64,000 bases of DNA. Origin: Lichenicola sp964236105 (lineage in GTDB: Bacteria; Pseudomonadota; Alphaproteobacteria; Acetobacterales; Acetobacteraceae). Positions within the stretch are counted from its first letter, which is position 1. The number at the start of each line of letters is the position of its first letter. The notes under the pieces were generated by a model. The model saw only the letters and a program-made list of their open reading frames with translations. It was not told the DNA's origin and ran no database searches. Positions 1-8,849 of the stretch are shown here, in pieces. A program made the translations under genes and the position numbers. The stretch lies in assembly GCA_964236105.1 (NCBI GenBank), contig CAXSBC010000001.1, positions 62,001-126,000 on the forward strand. Direction: 5' to 3'.

Positions 1-190
1 TGACGTCGGAGCCCACCGACAGGCCGTCGATGCGGCTGAAGCGTGCGGCGAGGCGATAGCCGGTCTCGCTCCTGCGGCCGTTGCCGAGCAGCGCCATCGC
101 CAGCAGCCCGACGAGTCCTGCCAGCACCAGCAGGCCGGTCACGAACTCGACCGCGTCGCTCCGGCCGCCGCGCGGCGGGATCGGCGCCAT
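1..190 (-). CDS. mlaD: MlaD-family lipid transport protein, N-terminal part (cut by window edge)
   Basis: The reading frame enters on the minus strand and runs off the left edge, so only about 63 residues are visible. They show one hydrophobic membrane anchor (about residues 12-31) followed by GYRLAARFSRIDGLSVGSDV, which matches the start of the MCE/MlaD domain. MlaD is the inner-membrane-anchored substrate-binding subunit of the Mla ABC system, which moves phospholipids between outer and inner membranes. The ATG at 190 is chosen; a GTG at 205 is in frame and possible. The gene lies 17 bases downstream of the NDUFA12-like gene on the same strand, so the two are probably cotranscribed. The family call rests on the conserved N-terminus only. 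Confidence 0.75.
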   Translation of the reverse strand, partial: MAPIPPRGGRSDAVEFVTGLLVLAGLVGLLAMALLGNGRRSETGYRLAARFSRIDGLSVGSDV

Positions 191-207
191 CTCCACCGCA
201 GCCACGC

Positions 208-567
208 TCAGGCGTCCGGCGTCCAGGATTCGTAGTCGCCGGTGGCGTGCGGCCGCAGGCCGCCGCGATAGTCGCTGCCCGGCGGCCGGTAGCCGCCCGG
301 ATCGCCGGTGCGGTTGGGCTGGAACGGCAGCTGCCAGGGCTGCCGGGCCGCGACGGGAAGCGGGGCGTCGTCGGCATGATGCAGCCAGTTCCACCATTCG
401 GCCGGAACCGCGGACGCGTCGTCGTCGCGGAGATAGATCACCCAGCGACGGATCCGGCGCGTGTAGCCGCCAGGAGAGCGCTCCTCGTAGTAGACGCGAC
501 CATCGGCGTCCTTGCCGATCAGGCGGCCCCTGAAGAAGGTGAAGAGTCGCGTTCCGATGCTGGTCAT
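208..567 (-). CDS. NDUFA12-like NADH:ubiquinone oxidoreductase accessory subunit
   Basis: This 119-residue protein resembles the small complex I subunit NDUFA12 (B17.2), which alphaproteobacteria share with mitochondria. It stabilises the peripheral arm of NADH dehydrogenase. Typical features are the opening TSIGTRLFTFFRGRLIGKD, then YYEERSP, the RRWVIYLRDDDASAVPAEWWNWLHH block, and the proline-rich tail with PWQLPFQPNRTG. The ATG at 567 has an AGGTGG Shine-Dalgarno match about five bases upstream; the GTG at 576 lies inside that match and is less likely. The gene is followed by an mlaD-like gene, a pairing I believe is common in alphaproteobacteria. Confidence 0.9.
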   Translation of the reverse strand: MTSIGTRLFTFFRGRLIGKDADGRVYYEERSPGGYTRRIRRWVIYLRDDDASAVPAEWWNWLHHADDAPLPVAARQPWQLPFQPNRTGDPGGYRPPGSDYRGGLRPHATGDYESWTPDA

Positions 568-728
568 GGCCGCCACCTATACGCACGCGCCCGCTTCCGG
601 TCCATCCGCACGGCCGCGAGCCCGCCGCGGTTTCGAGGCCGCGGAACGATCATGCAGCTTCCTCGTCCGGCCGCCGCGGTCTAGCATCGGCTCATGGCAC
701 AGCGACCCCCAATCCACCTGCCCCGCTC

Positions 729-2201
729 ATGACCGACGCGACGGGCAGCCGGCGGCGCTGGAACGGGGTGCGCATGCGCCTGGCGCAGGCAGCGGCCGAT
801 CCGGACGCGACGCCGCGCTGCATCACCCTGCCGGCCGACTGGGACGAGCAGGCGGCGCAGGCCCTGGCCGTCCTGGTTCCCGGCGACGGCCCGGCGGCGC
901 TGGCCGATGCCGCGAACGAGTGGATCGACCGGCTGGCCGCCCTGCGCGGCGCCGAGGAAGGACTCGGGCGGCGGCTGGGGCTGCTGCTGCTGCTGCGCCG
1001 CGCGGCCCCAGGGCCCGCCATGTGGGCCGGCACGGCGGATGCGGTCCCGGTGTTCGTGCTCAACCTCGCCGGCTTCGTGAAGCCCGGCAGCGGCTTCGAG
1101 ACCGAGAGCTACGCGGAAGCGCTGCACACGCTGGCCCATGCGCTGCGTCTCGCCGCACGGGCAGCGCCCGAGGCCGGCGCCCCTTGCCTGCTGCTGACCA
1201 ACCTCGATGCCTGCCTGGCGGCACTCGGGCTCGATTATGACGACGAGGCCGGCCGTGACGTCGCCCGCTGCCTCGCCACCGCCGCCGCCGGCGTAACGCG
1301 CGGCGATGCCGACGGCGCGCAGCTGTCGCTGGTGCGGCCGCCGTCGCGCTGCGCGGTGCCGGGCCTGTCGGCGCTCGCCGCGATCGTGCGCGAGGCCGCC
1401 CCGCCCGGCCGGCGGATCGAGACCGGCTTCTCGCTGCCCGGGCCGGTCGATGCGCTGCTCGGCGTCGAGGGCTGCGGCCTGGCGCCGATCTTCTCGCCGC
1501 TGCGCCCCGACGGCCGGCTGTCCGAAAGCACCCTCGCCCGCCTGTCCGGCCGCGGCCTGACCCCGGAGGCGGCCCTGGCGCTCAGCCTCGCCGGCAACGG
1601 CGTGCTGCCCCGTCCCGGCCGCGATGCGTGGCTGGCGATGCACCGCGCGCTCGCCGGCCTGGTCGACCACATGACGCCGCTGCCCGAGCACCAGCCGGCC
1701 GCCCAGCCTGCCGGTCCGCTGCGTCGCGAGCTGCCGCCCCGCCGGCGCGGCTTCACCCAGAAGGCGGCGATCGCCGGACACCGGCTGTTCCTGCAGACCG
1801 GCGAGTTCGAGGATGGCAGCCTGGGCGAGCTCGCCATCACGCCGCCGCGCGAGACGCCGGCCATGCGCGGCCTGATGGACGCCTTCGGCCGCTCGGTCAG
1901 CCTCGGCCTGCAGCACGGCGTGCCGCTCGAGGCCTATGTCGAGGCCTTCGCCTATGCGAGCTTCGGCCCGGCCGGCGCCGTCGAGGGCGACGGCGGCATC
2001 TCCCACGCCACCTCCCTGCTGGACTACGCCTTCCGCATGCTCTCCGAAGCCTATCTCGGCCGCGCCCTGCCCGACGCGCCGCACGCCAGCGCCGCACAGG
2101 CCGAGGACCGGCCGCTGCTGCCGCTCGACCTGCCCGAGACCGGCCTGCGCCCCAGGCCGTCGGAGCGCACCTCACTGCGCCTGGTCGGAGGCCACGGATG
2201 A
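729..2201 (+). CDS. TSCPD-domain protein, degenerate class II ribonucleotide reductase-like
   Basis: This 490-residue protein resembles B12-dependent ribonucleotide reductase (NrdJ) in its C-terminal half. The stretch from about residue 350 to 470 contains LQTGEFEDGSLGEL, SLGLQHGVPLEAYVEAF and ATSLLDYAFRML, which match the TSCPD/C-terminal part of NrdJ. The middle has weak echoes of the reductase barrel (LLLTNLDACLAALGLDYDDE). I do not see the NrdJ substrate-site motif NPCSE or a convincing active-site cysteine set, so catalysis is doubtful. Its stop overlaps the ATG of the RidA-like gene (ATGA), which suggests translational coupling. The role is unknown; it may be a nucleotide-binding or regulatory derivative of the enzyme. 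Confidence 0.65.
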   Translation: MTDATGSRRRWNGVRMRLAQAAADPDATPRCITLPADWDEQAAQALAVLVPGDGPAALADAANEWIDRLAALRGAEEGLGRRLGLLLLLRRAAPGPAMWAGTADAVPVFVLNLAGFVKPGSGFETESYAEALHTLAHALRLAARAAPEAGAPCLLLTNLDACLAALGLDYDDEAGRDVARCLATAAAGVTRGDADGAQLSLVRPPSRCAVPGLSALAAIVREAAPPGRRIETGFSLPGPVDALLGVEGCGLAPIFSPLRPDGRLSESTLARLSGRGLTPEAALALSLAGNGVLPRPGRDAWLAMHRALAGLVDHMTPLPEHQPAAQPAGPLRRELPPRRRGFTQKAAIAGHRLFLQTGEFEDGSLGELAITPPRETPAMRGLMDAFGRSVSLGLQHGVPLEAYVEAFAYASFGPAGAVEGDGGISHATSLLDYAFRMLSEAYLGRALPDAPHASAAQAEDRPLLPLDLPETGLRPRPSERTSLRLVGGHG

Positions 2202-2665
2202 GCGCGACGCCGGCCGAGCGGCTCGCGGCACTCGGGATCGTGCTGCCGGCCGCAGCAGCACCGGTCGCGAACTACGTCGCCGCGGTGCGGAGCGGCAACC
2301 TGCTGGTGGTGTCCGGCCAGCTGCCGCTGGTGGAGGGACGCCTGAGCGCCCACGGCAAGCTCGGCGGCGGCATCACCGTCGAGATGGGCGCCGAGGCCGC
2401 CAGGCGCTGCATGATCAATGTCATCGCCCAGCTCGACGCCGCACTCGGCGGGCTGGGCCAGGTCAGCCGCGTGATCAGGCTCGGCGGGTTCGTCGCCTGC
2501 ACGCCCGACTTCACCCAGCATGCGACGGTGATGAACGGCGCCTCGGACCTGGCGGTCGCGGTGTTCGGCGAGGCCGGCCGCCATGCCCGCTCGACCATCG
2601 GCGTGCCGTCGCTGCCGCTCGATGCGCCGGTCGAGGTGGAAGGGCTGTTCGAGGTCGGCGGCTGA
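2198..2665 (+). CDS. RidA/YjgF-family protein
   Basis: This 155-residue protein belongs to the RidA (YjgF/YER057c/UK114) superfamily. Members hydrolyse reactive enamine/imine intermediates made by PLP enzymes, although many subgroups have no proven activity. Family features are LLVVSGQLPLVEGRL near residue 35, the MINVIAQLDAALGGLGQVSRVIRL block, and the C-terminal STIGVPSLPLDAPVEVEGLFEV. The arginine-bearing RSTIGVPSLP matches the family substrate-contact region. This is the longer subgroup (about 150 residues against about 125 for archetypal RidA). The start ATG overlaps the stop of the TSCPD gene by four bases, so the two products may act together. Confidence 0.9.
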   Translation: MSATPAERLAALGIVLPAAAAPVANYVAAVRSGNLLVVSGQLPLVEGRLSAHGKLGGGITVEMGAEAARRCMINVIAQLDAALGGLGQVSRVIRLGGFVACTPDFTQHATVMNGASDLAVAVFGEAGRHARSTIGVPSLPLDAPVEVEGLFEVGG

Positions 2666-2696
2666 CACAGGCCACCACGCACGCCATATCCGCCTG

Positions 2697-3872
2697 ATGG
2701 CTGACGCGGCACCGACCCTCTCTTTGTCCCTGCATGCTGCGATCTCGACGATCGACGCGGCCGAATGGGACGCCTGTGCTGGCGACGACAACCCGTTCGT
2801 CAGCCATGCCTTCCTGTCGGCGGTGGAGGATAGCGGCTCGACCGGACGGCGCACCGGCTGGCTGCCGCAGCATGCGGCGCTGCGCGACGAGACCGGCCGG
2901 CTGCTGGCGGCGGCGCCGATGTATGCGAAGTCGCACTCCTACGGCGAATACGTGTTCGACCATGGCTGGGCGCAGGCCTTCGAGCAGGCAGGCGGCCGCT
3001 ACTATCCGAAGCTGCAGGTCGCCTCGCCGTTCAGCCCGGTGCCCGGGCCGCGCCTGCTGGTGCGTCCAGACAGCGGCCATCCCCCCGACGCCATGGCGGC
3101 CGCCCTGGCGGCAGCGCTGCGGCAGGCCTGCGCGGAGCTCTCGCTGTCGTCCGTGCACGTCACCTTCTGCCGCGAGGCCGAATACGAGGCGCTCGGCACG
3201 CAGGGGTGGCTGCAGCGGATCGGCATGCAGTTCCACTGGGAGAATGCCGGCTACGGCAGCTTCGACGACTTCCTGGCCGCCCTGAGCTCGCGCAAGCGCA
3301 AGACCCTGCGGCGCGAGCGGCGCGACGCCAATGCCTGCGGCCTGAGCTTCCGCACCCTGCAGGGGCACGAGATCACGCCCAGGCACTGGAAGGCGTTCCA
3401 CCGCTTCTATCTCTCCACGGTCGACCGCAAGTGGGGCAGCGCCTACCTGACCGAGCGCTTCTTCTCGATGCTGTCCGAGCGGCTGGGCGACAAGGTCGTG
3501 CTGATGCTGGCCGAGCAGGACGGCAAGCCGGTGGCCGGCGCGCTCAACCTGATGGGACGCGACACGCTGTATGGCCGCAACTGGGGCTGCATCGGCGACT
3601 GGCCGTTCCTGCATTTCGAGCTCTGCTACTACCGCGCCATCGATTTCGCGATCGAGCGCGGGCTGGCGCGGGTCGAGGCCGGCGCCCAGGGCGAGCACAA
3701 GATCCAGCGCGGCTACCTGCCGAAGCCGACCTACTCGGCGCACTGGATCGAGCATCCCGGCCTGCGCGGCGCCATCGCCGACTACCTGGTGCAGGAGCGC
3801 CGCGGCCGGGAGCGGGAGATGGAGGAACTGGCGACCTTGTCGCCGTATCGAAAAGGCGACGCCGACGACTGA
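2697..3872 (+). CDS. FemAB-like GNAT-fold acyltransferase (PF04339 type)
   Basis: This 391-residue protein matches the FemAB-like family of duplicated GNAT folds. Family marks are NPFVSHAFLSAVEDSG near residue 35, KSHSYGEYVFDHGWA near residue 85, the FDDFLAALSSRKRKTLRRER block near residue 190, and the C-terminal GAQGEHKIQRGYLPKPTYSAH. FemAB proteins transfer aminoacyl or acyl groups; the substrate of this subgroup is not known to me. The ATG at 2697 lies 31 bases after the RidA-like stop and has no strong ribosome-binding site, which fits reading through from the upstream genes. No signal peptide or membrane segment is visible, so it should be cytosolic. Confidence 0.85.
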   Translation: MADAAPTLSLSLHAAISTIDAAEWDACAGDDNPFVSHAFLSAVEDSGSTGRRTGWLPQHAALRDETGRLLAAAPMYAKSHSYGEYVFDHGWAQAFEQAGGRYYPKLQVASPFSPVPGPRLLVRPDSGHPPDAMAAALAAALRQACAELSLSSVHVTFCREAEYEALGTQGWLQRIGMQFHWENAGYGSFDDFLAALSSRKRKTLRRERRDANACGLSFRTLQGHEITPRHWKAFHRFYLSTVDRKWGSAYLTERFFSMLSERLGDKVVLMLAEQDGKPVAGALNLMGRDTLYGRNWGCIGDWPFLHFELCYYRAIDFAIERGLARVEAGAQGEHKIQRGYLPKPTYSAHWIEHPGLRGAIADYLVQERRGREREMEELATLSPYRKGDADD

Positions 3873-3937
3873 GCCGGGTGCAACTCGGCCGCCGGTCTCA
3901 GGATTGAAGCTGTCACAGAATGACGGGAGGCAGGCGA

Positions 3938-4105
3938 ATGTCTGAGGAAGTCAGAATAACCGACGAGCGGGTCAGGCTTCGCGCCTACCATCTCTGGGAG
4001 AAGGACGGCCGGCCGCACGGCCGCAACGACCAGTACTGGCGTCTCGCCTTGAAGCAGATCCAGGAGGAAGCGCGCGAGCCGGCGGACCTCCGGGCCCCTG
4101 GCTGA
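3938..4105 (+). CDS. DUF2934 small protein
   Basis: This 55-residue protein carries the DUF2934 signature RAYHLWEKDGRPHGRNDQYW. Such small proteins are common in proteobacteria and have no established function. The ATG at 3938 is preferred over the in-frame ATG at 3920 because GGGAGG lies at 3925-3930, a normal distance upstream. The gene is separated by 65 bases from the FemAB-like gene and is followed by a strong hairpin at 4109-4137, so it is likely the last gene of a transcript. It faces icd, which is read toward it. Confidence 0.8.
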   Translation: MSEEVRITDERVRLRAYHLWEKDGRPHGRNDQYWRLALKQIQEEAREPADLRAPG

Positions 4106-4108
4106 CGC

Positions 4109-4137
4109 GGCGGGCGCCCGGATCGCGGGCGCCCGCC
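4109..4137. terminator. Strong hairpin between convergent genes
   Basis: A perfect 12-bp inverted repeat (GGCGGGCGCCCG paired with CGGGCGCCCGCC) with a 5-base loop starts 3 bases after the DUF2934 stop and 16 bases after the icd stop. There is no T-run, so it may act as a bidirectional, U-poor terminator or a 3'-end stabiliser for both transcripts. Confidence 0.6.
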
Positions 4138-4153
4138 ACTCCAGTGCGGGCTG

Positions 4154-5374
4154 TCAGGCGCGGGCGAACGCCGTCTGCAGGTTCTCGTCGATCTTGGCGA
4201 GGAAGTCCTGGGTGGTGAGCCACTTCTGCTCGGGCCCGATCAGGATCGACAGGTCCTTGGTCATGTGGCCGCTCTCGACGGTGTCGATGCAGACCTTCTC
4301 CAGCGTGGTGGCGAAGTTGGACACGTCCGGGGTGTTGTCGAACCGGCCGCGATAATCGAGGCCGCGGGTCCAGGCGAAGATCGAGGCAATCGGGTTGGTG
4401 CTGGTCGCCCTGCCCTTCTGGTGCTCGCGATAGTGGCGCGTCACCGTGCCGTGCGCCGCCTCGCTCTCCACCGTGTTGCCGTCCGGGGACAGCAGCACCG
4501 AGGTCATCAGCCCGAGCGAGCCGAAGCCCTGCGCCACGATGTCGCTCTCGACGTCGCCATCATAGTTCTTGCAGGCCCAGACATAGCCGCCCGACCACTT
4601 GATCGCGCAGGCCACCATGTCGTCGATCAGGCGGTGCTCGTAGGTCAGGCCCAGGGTGTCGAACCGGCCCTTGAACTCGGCGTCGAAGATGTCCTGGAAC
4701 ACGTCCTTGAACATGCCGTCATAGGCCTTCAGGATCGTGTTCTTGGTCGACAGATACACCGGCAGCTTGCGGGCGATGCCGTAATTGAAGCTGGCGCGCG
4801 CGAAGCCCTCGATCGAGGCCTTGGTGTTGTGGATGCCGAGCGCCACGCCCGGACCCTTGAAGTCGTGCACCTCGAGCTCGAGCGGCGCGCCGCCATCGGC
4901 CGGCTGGTAGGTCAGCGTGACCTTGCCCGGGCCGGGGATCTTGGTCTCGGCGGCGCGGTAGATGTCGCCGTACGCATGGCGGCCGATGACGATCGGCTGC
5001 GTCCAGTGCGGCACCAGGCGCGGCACGTTGGCGCAGATGATCGGCTCGCGGAAGATGGTGCCGTCTAGGATGTTGCGGATGGTGCCGTTCGGGCTGCGCC
5101 ACATCTTCTTGAGCTTGAACTCCTCGACCCGCGCCTCGTCCGGGGTGATCGTCGCGCACTTCACCCCGACGCCATAGGTCCGGATGGCATGGGCGCAGTC
5201 GATGGTGACCTGATCGTCGGTCCGGTCGCGATACTCGATGCCGAGATCGTAATATTTCAGGTCGATATCGAGGTAGGGAAGGATCAGCTTCTCCTTGATG
5301 AAGCTCCAGATGATCCGGGTCATCTCGTCGCCGTCGAGCTCGACGACGGGCTCCTTCACCTTGATCTTGGCCAT
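4154..5374 (-). CDS. icd: Isocitrate dehydrogenase, NADP-dependent, type II
   Basis: This 406-residue enzyme oxidises isocitrate to 2-oxoglutarate with NADP+ in the citric acid cycle. It is the homodimeric, eukaryote-like form found in alphaproteobacteria: it opens with KVKEPVVELDGDEMTRIIW, followed by KYYDLGIEYRDRTDDQVT, the substrate loop SPNGTIRNILDGTIFREPI, and ending with SEAAHGTVTRHYREHQKG, where the cofactor-binding histidine lies, and WTRGLDYRGRFDNTPDV. The length is normal for the family. It is read from recA's downstream side, but about 320 bases separate the two genes, so it probably has its own promoter. A Fur-box-like sequence lies 111 bases upstream of the start. Confidence 0.98.
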   Translation of the reverse strand: MAKIKVKEPVVELDGDEMTRIIWSFIKEKLILPYLDIDLKYYDLGIEYRDRTDDQVTIDCAHAIRTYGVGVKCATITPDEARVEEFKLKKMWRSPNGTIRNILDGTIFREPIICANVPRLVPHWTQPIVIGRHAYGDIYRAAETKIPGPGKVTLTYQPADGGAPLELEVHDFKGPGVALGIHNTKASIEGFARASFNYGIARKLPVYLSTKNTILKAYDGMFKDVFQDIFDAEFKGRFDTLGLTYEHRLIDDMVACAIKWSGGYVWACKNYDGDVESDIVAQGFGSLGLMTSVLLSPDGNTVESEAAHGTVTRHYREHQKGRATSTNPIASIFAWTRGLDYRGRFDNTPDVSNFATTLEKVCIDTVESGHMTKDLSILIGPEQKWLTTQDFLAKIDENLQTAFARA

Positions 5375-5484
5375 CTTGTCATCCCATTCGCTGCGGAGCC
5401 GGCGCGGCTCGCGTCATGAAGTCCTGCGATGGGGAAAATCGCACCTGCCGCCGGACCGGGCAAGACCAGGATGGCCAGCTTGTT

Positions 5485-5503
5485 GCGACTGATTATCATT
5501 CAA
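5485..5503. promoter_or_regulatory. Fur-box-like sequence upstream of icd
   Basis: On the minus strand the 19 bases TTGAATGATAATCAGTCGC match 13 of 19 positions of the classical Fur consensus GATAATGATAATCATTATC, including an uninterrupted core ATGATAATCA. It lies 111 bases upstream of icd and stands out as AT-rich in a GC-rich region. No other gene start is nearby. It could also bind another Fur-family regulator, or be chance. Confidence 0.35.
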
Positions 5504-5648
5504 GACAACTGGAAGGCGCTTAAGGCGTTGCGGGGTGACGATCCCGGCAGCGCCTACGGCTGCACAACGATATTCCAGACCATGGCCGATCGACTGCTAC
5601 GCGAACAGCCTCGCGCCATGACCTGACTTCCGGCCGCGGCAGGCGCCA

Positions 5649-5676
5649 GGACGATACGATACGATGCGTGTCGTCC
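5649..5676 (-). terminator. Hairpin 3' of recA
   Basis: A 10-bp stem (GGACGATACG against CGTGTCGTCC, with one G-U pair in RNA) and an 8-base loop lie 16 bases downstream of the recA stop. There is no T-run, so termination would be weak or factor-assisted. The hairpin separates recA from icd. Confidence 0.5.
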
Positions 5677-5692
5677 GGGCGGTGCCGTCTGC

Positions 5693-6730
<1,038 letters not shown>

Positions 6731-6903
6731 CTTTGCTCCTTGGGTCGCGCACGCACGCGCGTGCAGCTGTTGACAGGATGGTATCGCACCAGAACCTCGA
6801 AAAGCAGCATGCCGTCCTCGTCGGTCGGGTGCCAGATTCATCTGCGTCTGTTGTGGATGCCTGCTTGAACGAGAGGCCTGGCGCCGGCCGTTCGTCCACT
6901 CAC

Positions 6904-6916
6904 GTTCGCAGCGAAC
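6904..6916. promoter_or_regulatory. Palindrome in the recA upstream region
   Basis: GTTCGCAGCGAAC (GTTCGC / GCGAAC around a central A) lies 174 bases upstream of the recA start in a locally AT-richer stretch. A second GTTC at 6890-6893 makes a direct repeat with 10-base spacing. Alphaproteobacterial LexA normally binds GTTC-N7-GTTC, so this is not a standard SOS box, but it is the only candidate operator seen here. Confidence 0.3.
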
Positions 6917-6961
6917 AAATAGTGCACAAATCCTGCAACACCAGGGTTTTGGAAATGAATC

Positions 6962-8041
6962 TTATCGAACCGGCGGCGGTCCGGGCGGCGGGCGCTGCAG
7001 CCGCCAGACATAGGCGATGATGCCTGCGACGACCTGGAAATGCTCCCTCGGGATCTCCTGGTCGAGCGGCACGGTATAGAGCGCGCGCGCCAGCGGCGGA
7101 TTGGCCACCAGCGGGACCTTGTTGTCCTGCGCGATGGCGCGGATGCGGGCCGCGAGCTCATCCACGCCCTTGGCGACGATCTTCGGCGCGCCCTTGCCGC
7201 CGTTCTCGTAGGCCAGGGCGATGGCGTAGTGGGTCGGGTTGGTGATCACCACCGTCGCCTTGGCGACGGAATCCATCATCCGGCGCCTGGCGCGCTGCCG
7301 GCGCAGCTGCCGGATGCGTCCCTTCACATGCGGATCGCCGTCGCTCTCCTTGTGCTCGTCGCGCAGCTCCTGCCGGCTCATCCGCAGCCCGGACGTATGC
7401 CGGTAGCGCACCCAGGCGACATCCAGCACGGTGATCCCCGCCTGCACCGCCAGCAGCATCAGCATGGCGTGCAGCACCAGCGACGCGGTCCGGTTCGCCA
7501 GCGTGCCGGCATCCCAGCCGGTCGAGCTCAGGAAGACCGGCCATAATCCCTCGAGCACATGGCGCAGCGCCAGCACGAAGGCCAGCAGCTTGACCATCGC
7601 CTTCAGCGTCTCGACCAGGTTGTCGCCGCCGACGATCCGCTTCAGTCCCTTGGCCGGGCTCACCCGGTTGAACTGCGGCATCAGGCCCGCCGGACGCAGC
7701 AGAAAGCCGGTCTGCAGCAGCGTGATCCCGACCACCCCGAGTGCCGCGGCCAGCACCGGGGGTCCGGCCAGGCCCAGCCCGAGCATCAGCACCTCGCGCG
7801 TGATCGCGGCAGCACCGGCGGTGACGTCGATGCCGCCGACGCTGCCGATCAGGTGGCGCATCGCCACGACGAAGCGGGCCGTCTGATGCGGGCCCGTGAC
7901 CAGCAACGCCATCAACGCGCAGCCGAGTGCCGTGAGCGACTGCAGCTCCCGGGACACGGCGACCTGGCCGCTTTCGCGGGCATTCTGCAGCCGCCGCGCC
8001 GACGGGGCCTCTGTCCGGTCGTCCTTCTCGGACTCAGCCAT
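6962..8041 (-). CDS. flhB: Flagellar export apparatus switch protein FlhB
   Basis: This 359-residue inner-membrane protein is the substrate-specificity switch of the flagellar type III secretion system. It opens with the usual EKDDRTEAPSARRLQNARESGQVA, has four membrane segments between about residues 35 and 215, and the cytosolic domain carries the self-cleavage site N268-P-T-H271. The tail is proline- and arginine-rich. It is the last gene of the flgB-flgC-fliE-fliQ-fliR-flhB run, 6 bases after fliR, so it is cotranscribed. FlhB also works with FliP, FliQ, FliR and FliO, all encoded within this window. Confidence 0.97.
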   Translation of the reverse strand: MAESEKDDRTEAPSARRLQNARESGQVAVSRELQSLTALGCALMALLVTGPHQTARFVVAMRHLIGSVGGIDVTAGAAAITREVLMLGLGLAGPPVLAAALGVVGITLLQTGFLLRPAGLMPQFNRVSPAKGLKRIVGGDNLVETLKAMVKLLAFVLALRHVLEGLWPVFLSSTGWDAGTLANRTASLVLHAMLMLLAVQAGITVLDVAWVRYRHTSGLRMSRQELRDEHKESDGDPHVKGRIRQLRRQRARRRMMDSVAKATVVITNPTHYAIALAYENGGKGAPKIVAKGVDELAARIRAIAQDNKVPLVANPPLARALYTVPLDQEIPREHFQVVAGIIAYVWRLQRPPPGPPPVR

Positions 8042-8047
8042 CCTGGC

Positions 8048-8821
8048 TCACAGCCCCGGCAGCGAGGCGAAGCTGACCGACATGCTGCCGATCCAGGCAT
8101 CCAGGACCTGCTTGAGGACCAGCCCGAACACCAGCAGCCCGCCCAGCACCTGGCCTGGCATGGCCAGCGAATAGACCTGCAGCGACGGCACCAGCCGCGC
8201 CAGCAGCGCCAGCATCACCTGCCAGATCAGGCCGGCGATCACGAGCGGCGCCGATAGCTGCAGGGACAGCGCAAAGCAGGCAGAGGTCGCCTGGGCGACG
8301 GTCTGGGCCGCATCGCCGACCGGCAGCAGGGTGCCCGGCGGGAACAGCCGGTAGCTGCCCGACAGCGCTTCCAGCGGCAGCGCATACAGGCCGGTCGACA
8401 AGATCAGCACCGGCCCCGCCAGGCCCAGCAGCCGGCTGGTGCCGCTGGTCTGCGCGCCGAGCTCAGGATCGGGCTGCAGCACGCTCGACAGTCCGATCTG
8501 GACGGCGATGATCTGCCCCGCGATCGGCAGGGCCAGCGCCATAAGCCGCGCCAGCCAGCCGAGCAGCAGCCCGCACAGCAGCTCGCCGCCGACCAGCCCC
8601 AGCACCCTGAGCGGCTCCTGCCCGGCGGGCGGGATCAGCGGGGCCACGCCAGGCAGGATCAGCCCGGTGATGCCGAACGCCAGCCCCGCCTTCACCACGG
8701 TCGGCGTTTCGCTCTCGCCGAAGCCCGGCAGCACCATGATCGCGGCGCTGATCCGCGCCAGTACGATGACGAAGCCGAACGCCCAGCCCGGCAGGCTGGC
8801 CAGAAGCGGATCGGGGTGCAT
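8048..8821 (-). CDS. fliR: Flagellar biosynthesis protein FliR
   Basis: This 257-residue, very hydrophobic protein has about six membrane segments and is the FliR subunit of the FliPQR export gate. Family marks are FVIVLARISAAIMVLPGFGE near the N-terminus, the central GQIIAVQIGLSSVLQPDPELG and the C-terminal PSLQVYSLAMPGQVLGGLLVF region. It follows fliQ by 28 bases and precedes flhB by 6, the usual fliQ-fliR-flhB order. The length is normal for the family. Confidence 0.95.
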   Translation of the reverse strand: MHPDPLLASLPGWAFGFVIVLARISAAIMVLPGFGESETPTVVKAGLAFGITGLILPGVAPLIPPAGQEPLRVLGLVGGELLCGLLLGWLARLMALALPIAGQIIAVQIGLSSVLQPDPELGAQTSGTSRLLGLAGPVLILSTGLYALPLEALSGSYRLFPPGTLLPVGDAAQTVAQATSACFALSLQLSAPLVIAGLIWQVMLALLARLVPSLQVYSLAMPGQVLGGLLVFGLVLKQVLDAWIGSMSVSFASLPGL

Positions 8822-8849
8822 CAGCGTGCGCGGGCGAACCGCATCCGCG

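Larger units (their letters stand above)
5375..5692. other. Intergenic region between icd and recA
   Basis: About 318 bases hold the presumed icd promoter on the minus strand, a Fur-box-like sequence (5485-5503) and the hairpin behind recA (5649-5676). A plus-strand open frame of 65 codons (5429-5626) has no recognisable domain and no good ribosome-binding site, so I do not call it a gene. Confidence 0.6.

Noticed and set aside
681..2084. Long minus-strand open frame opposite the TSCPD gene
   Set aside because: Repetitive Gly/Arg/Ala/Gln composition, no domain, and it lies fully opposite a gene with family similarity.
5429..5626. 65-codon plus-strand frame between icd and recA
   Set aside because: No Shine-Dalgarno match, no recognisable domain, and it crosses the Fur-box-like element.
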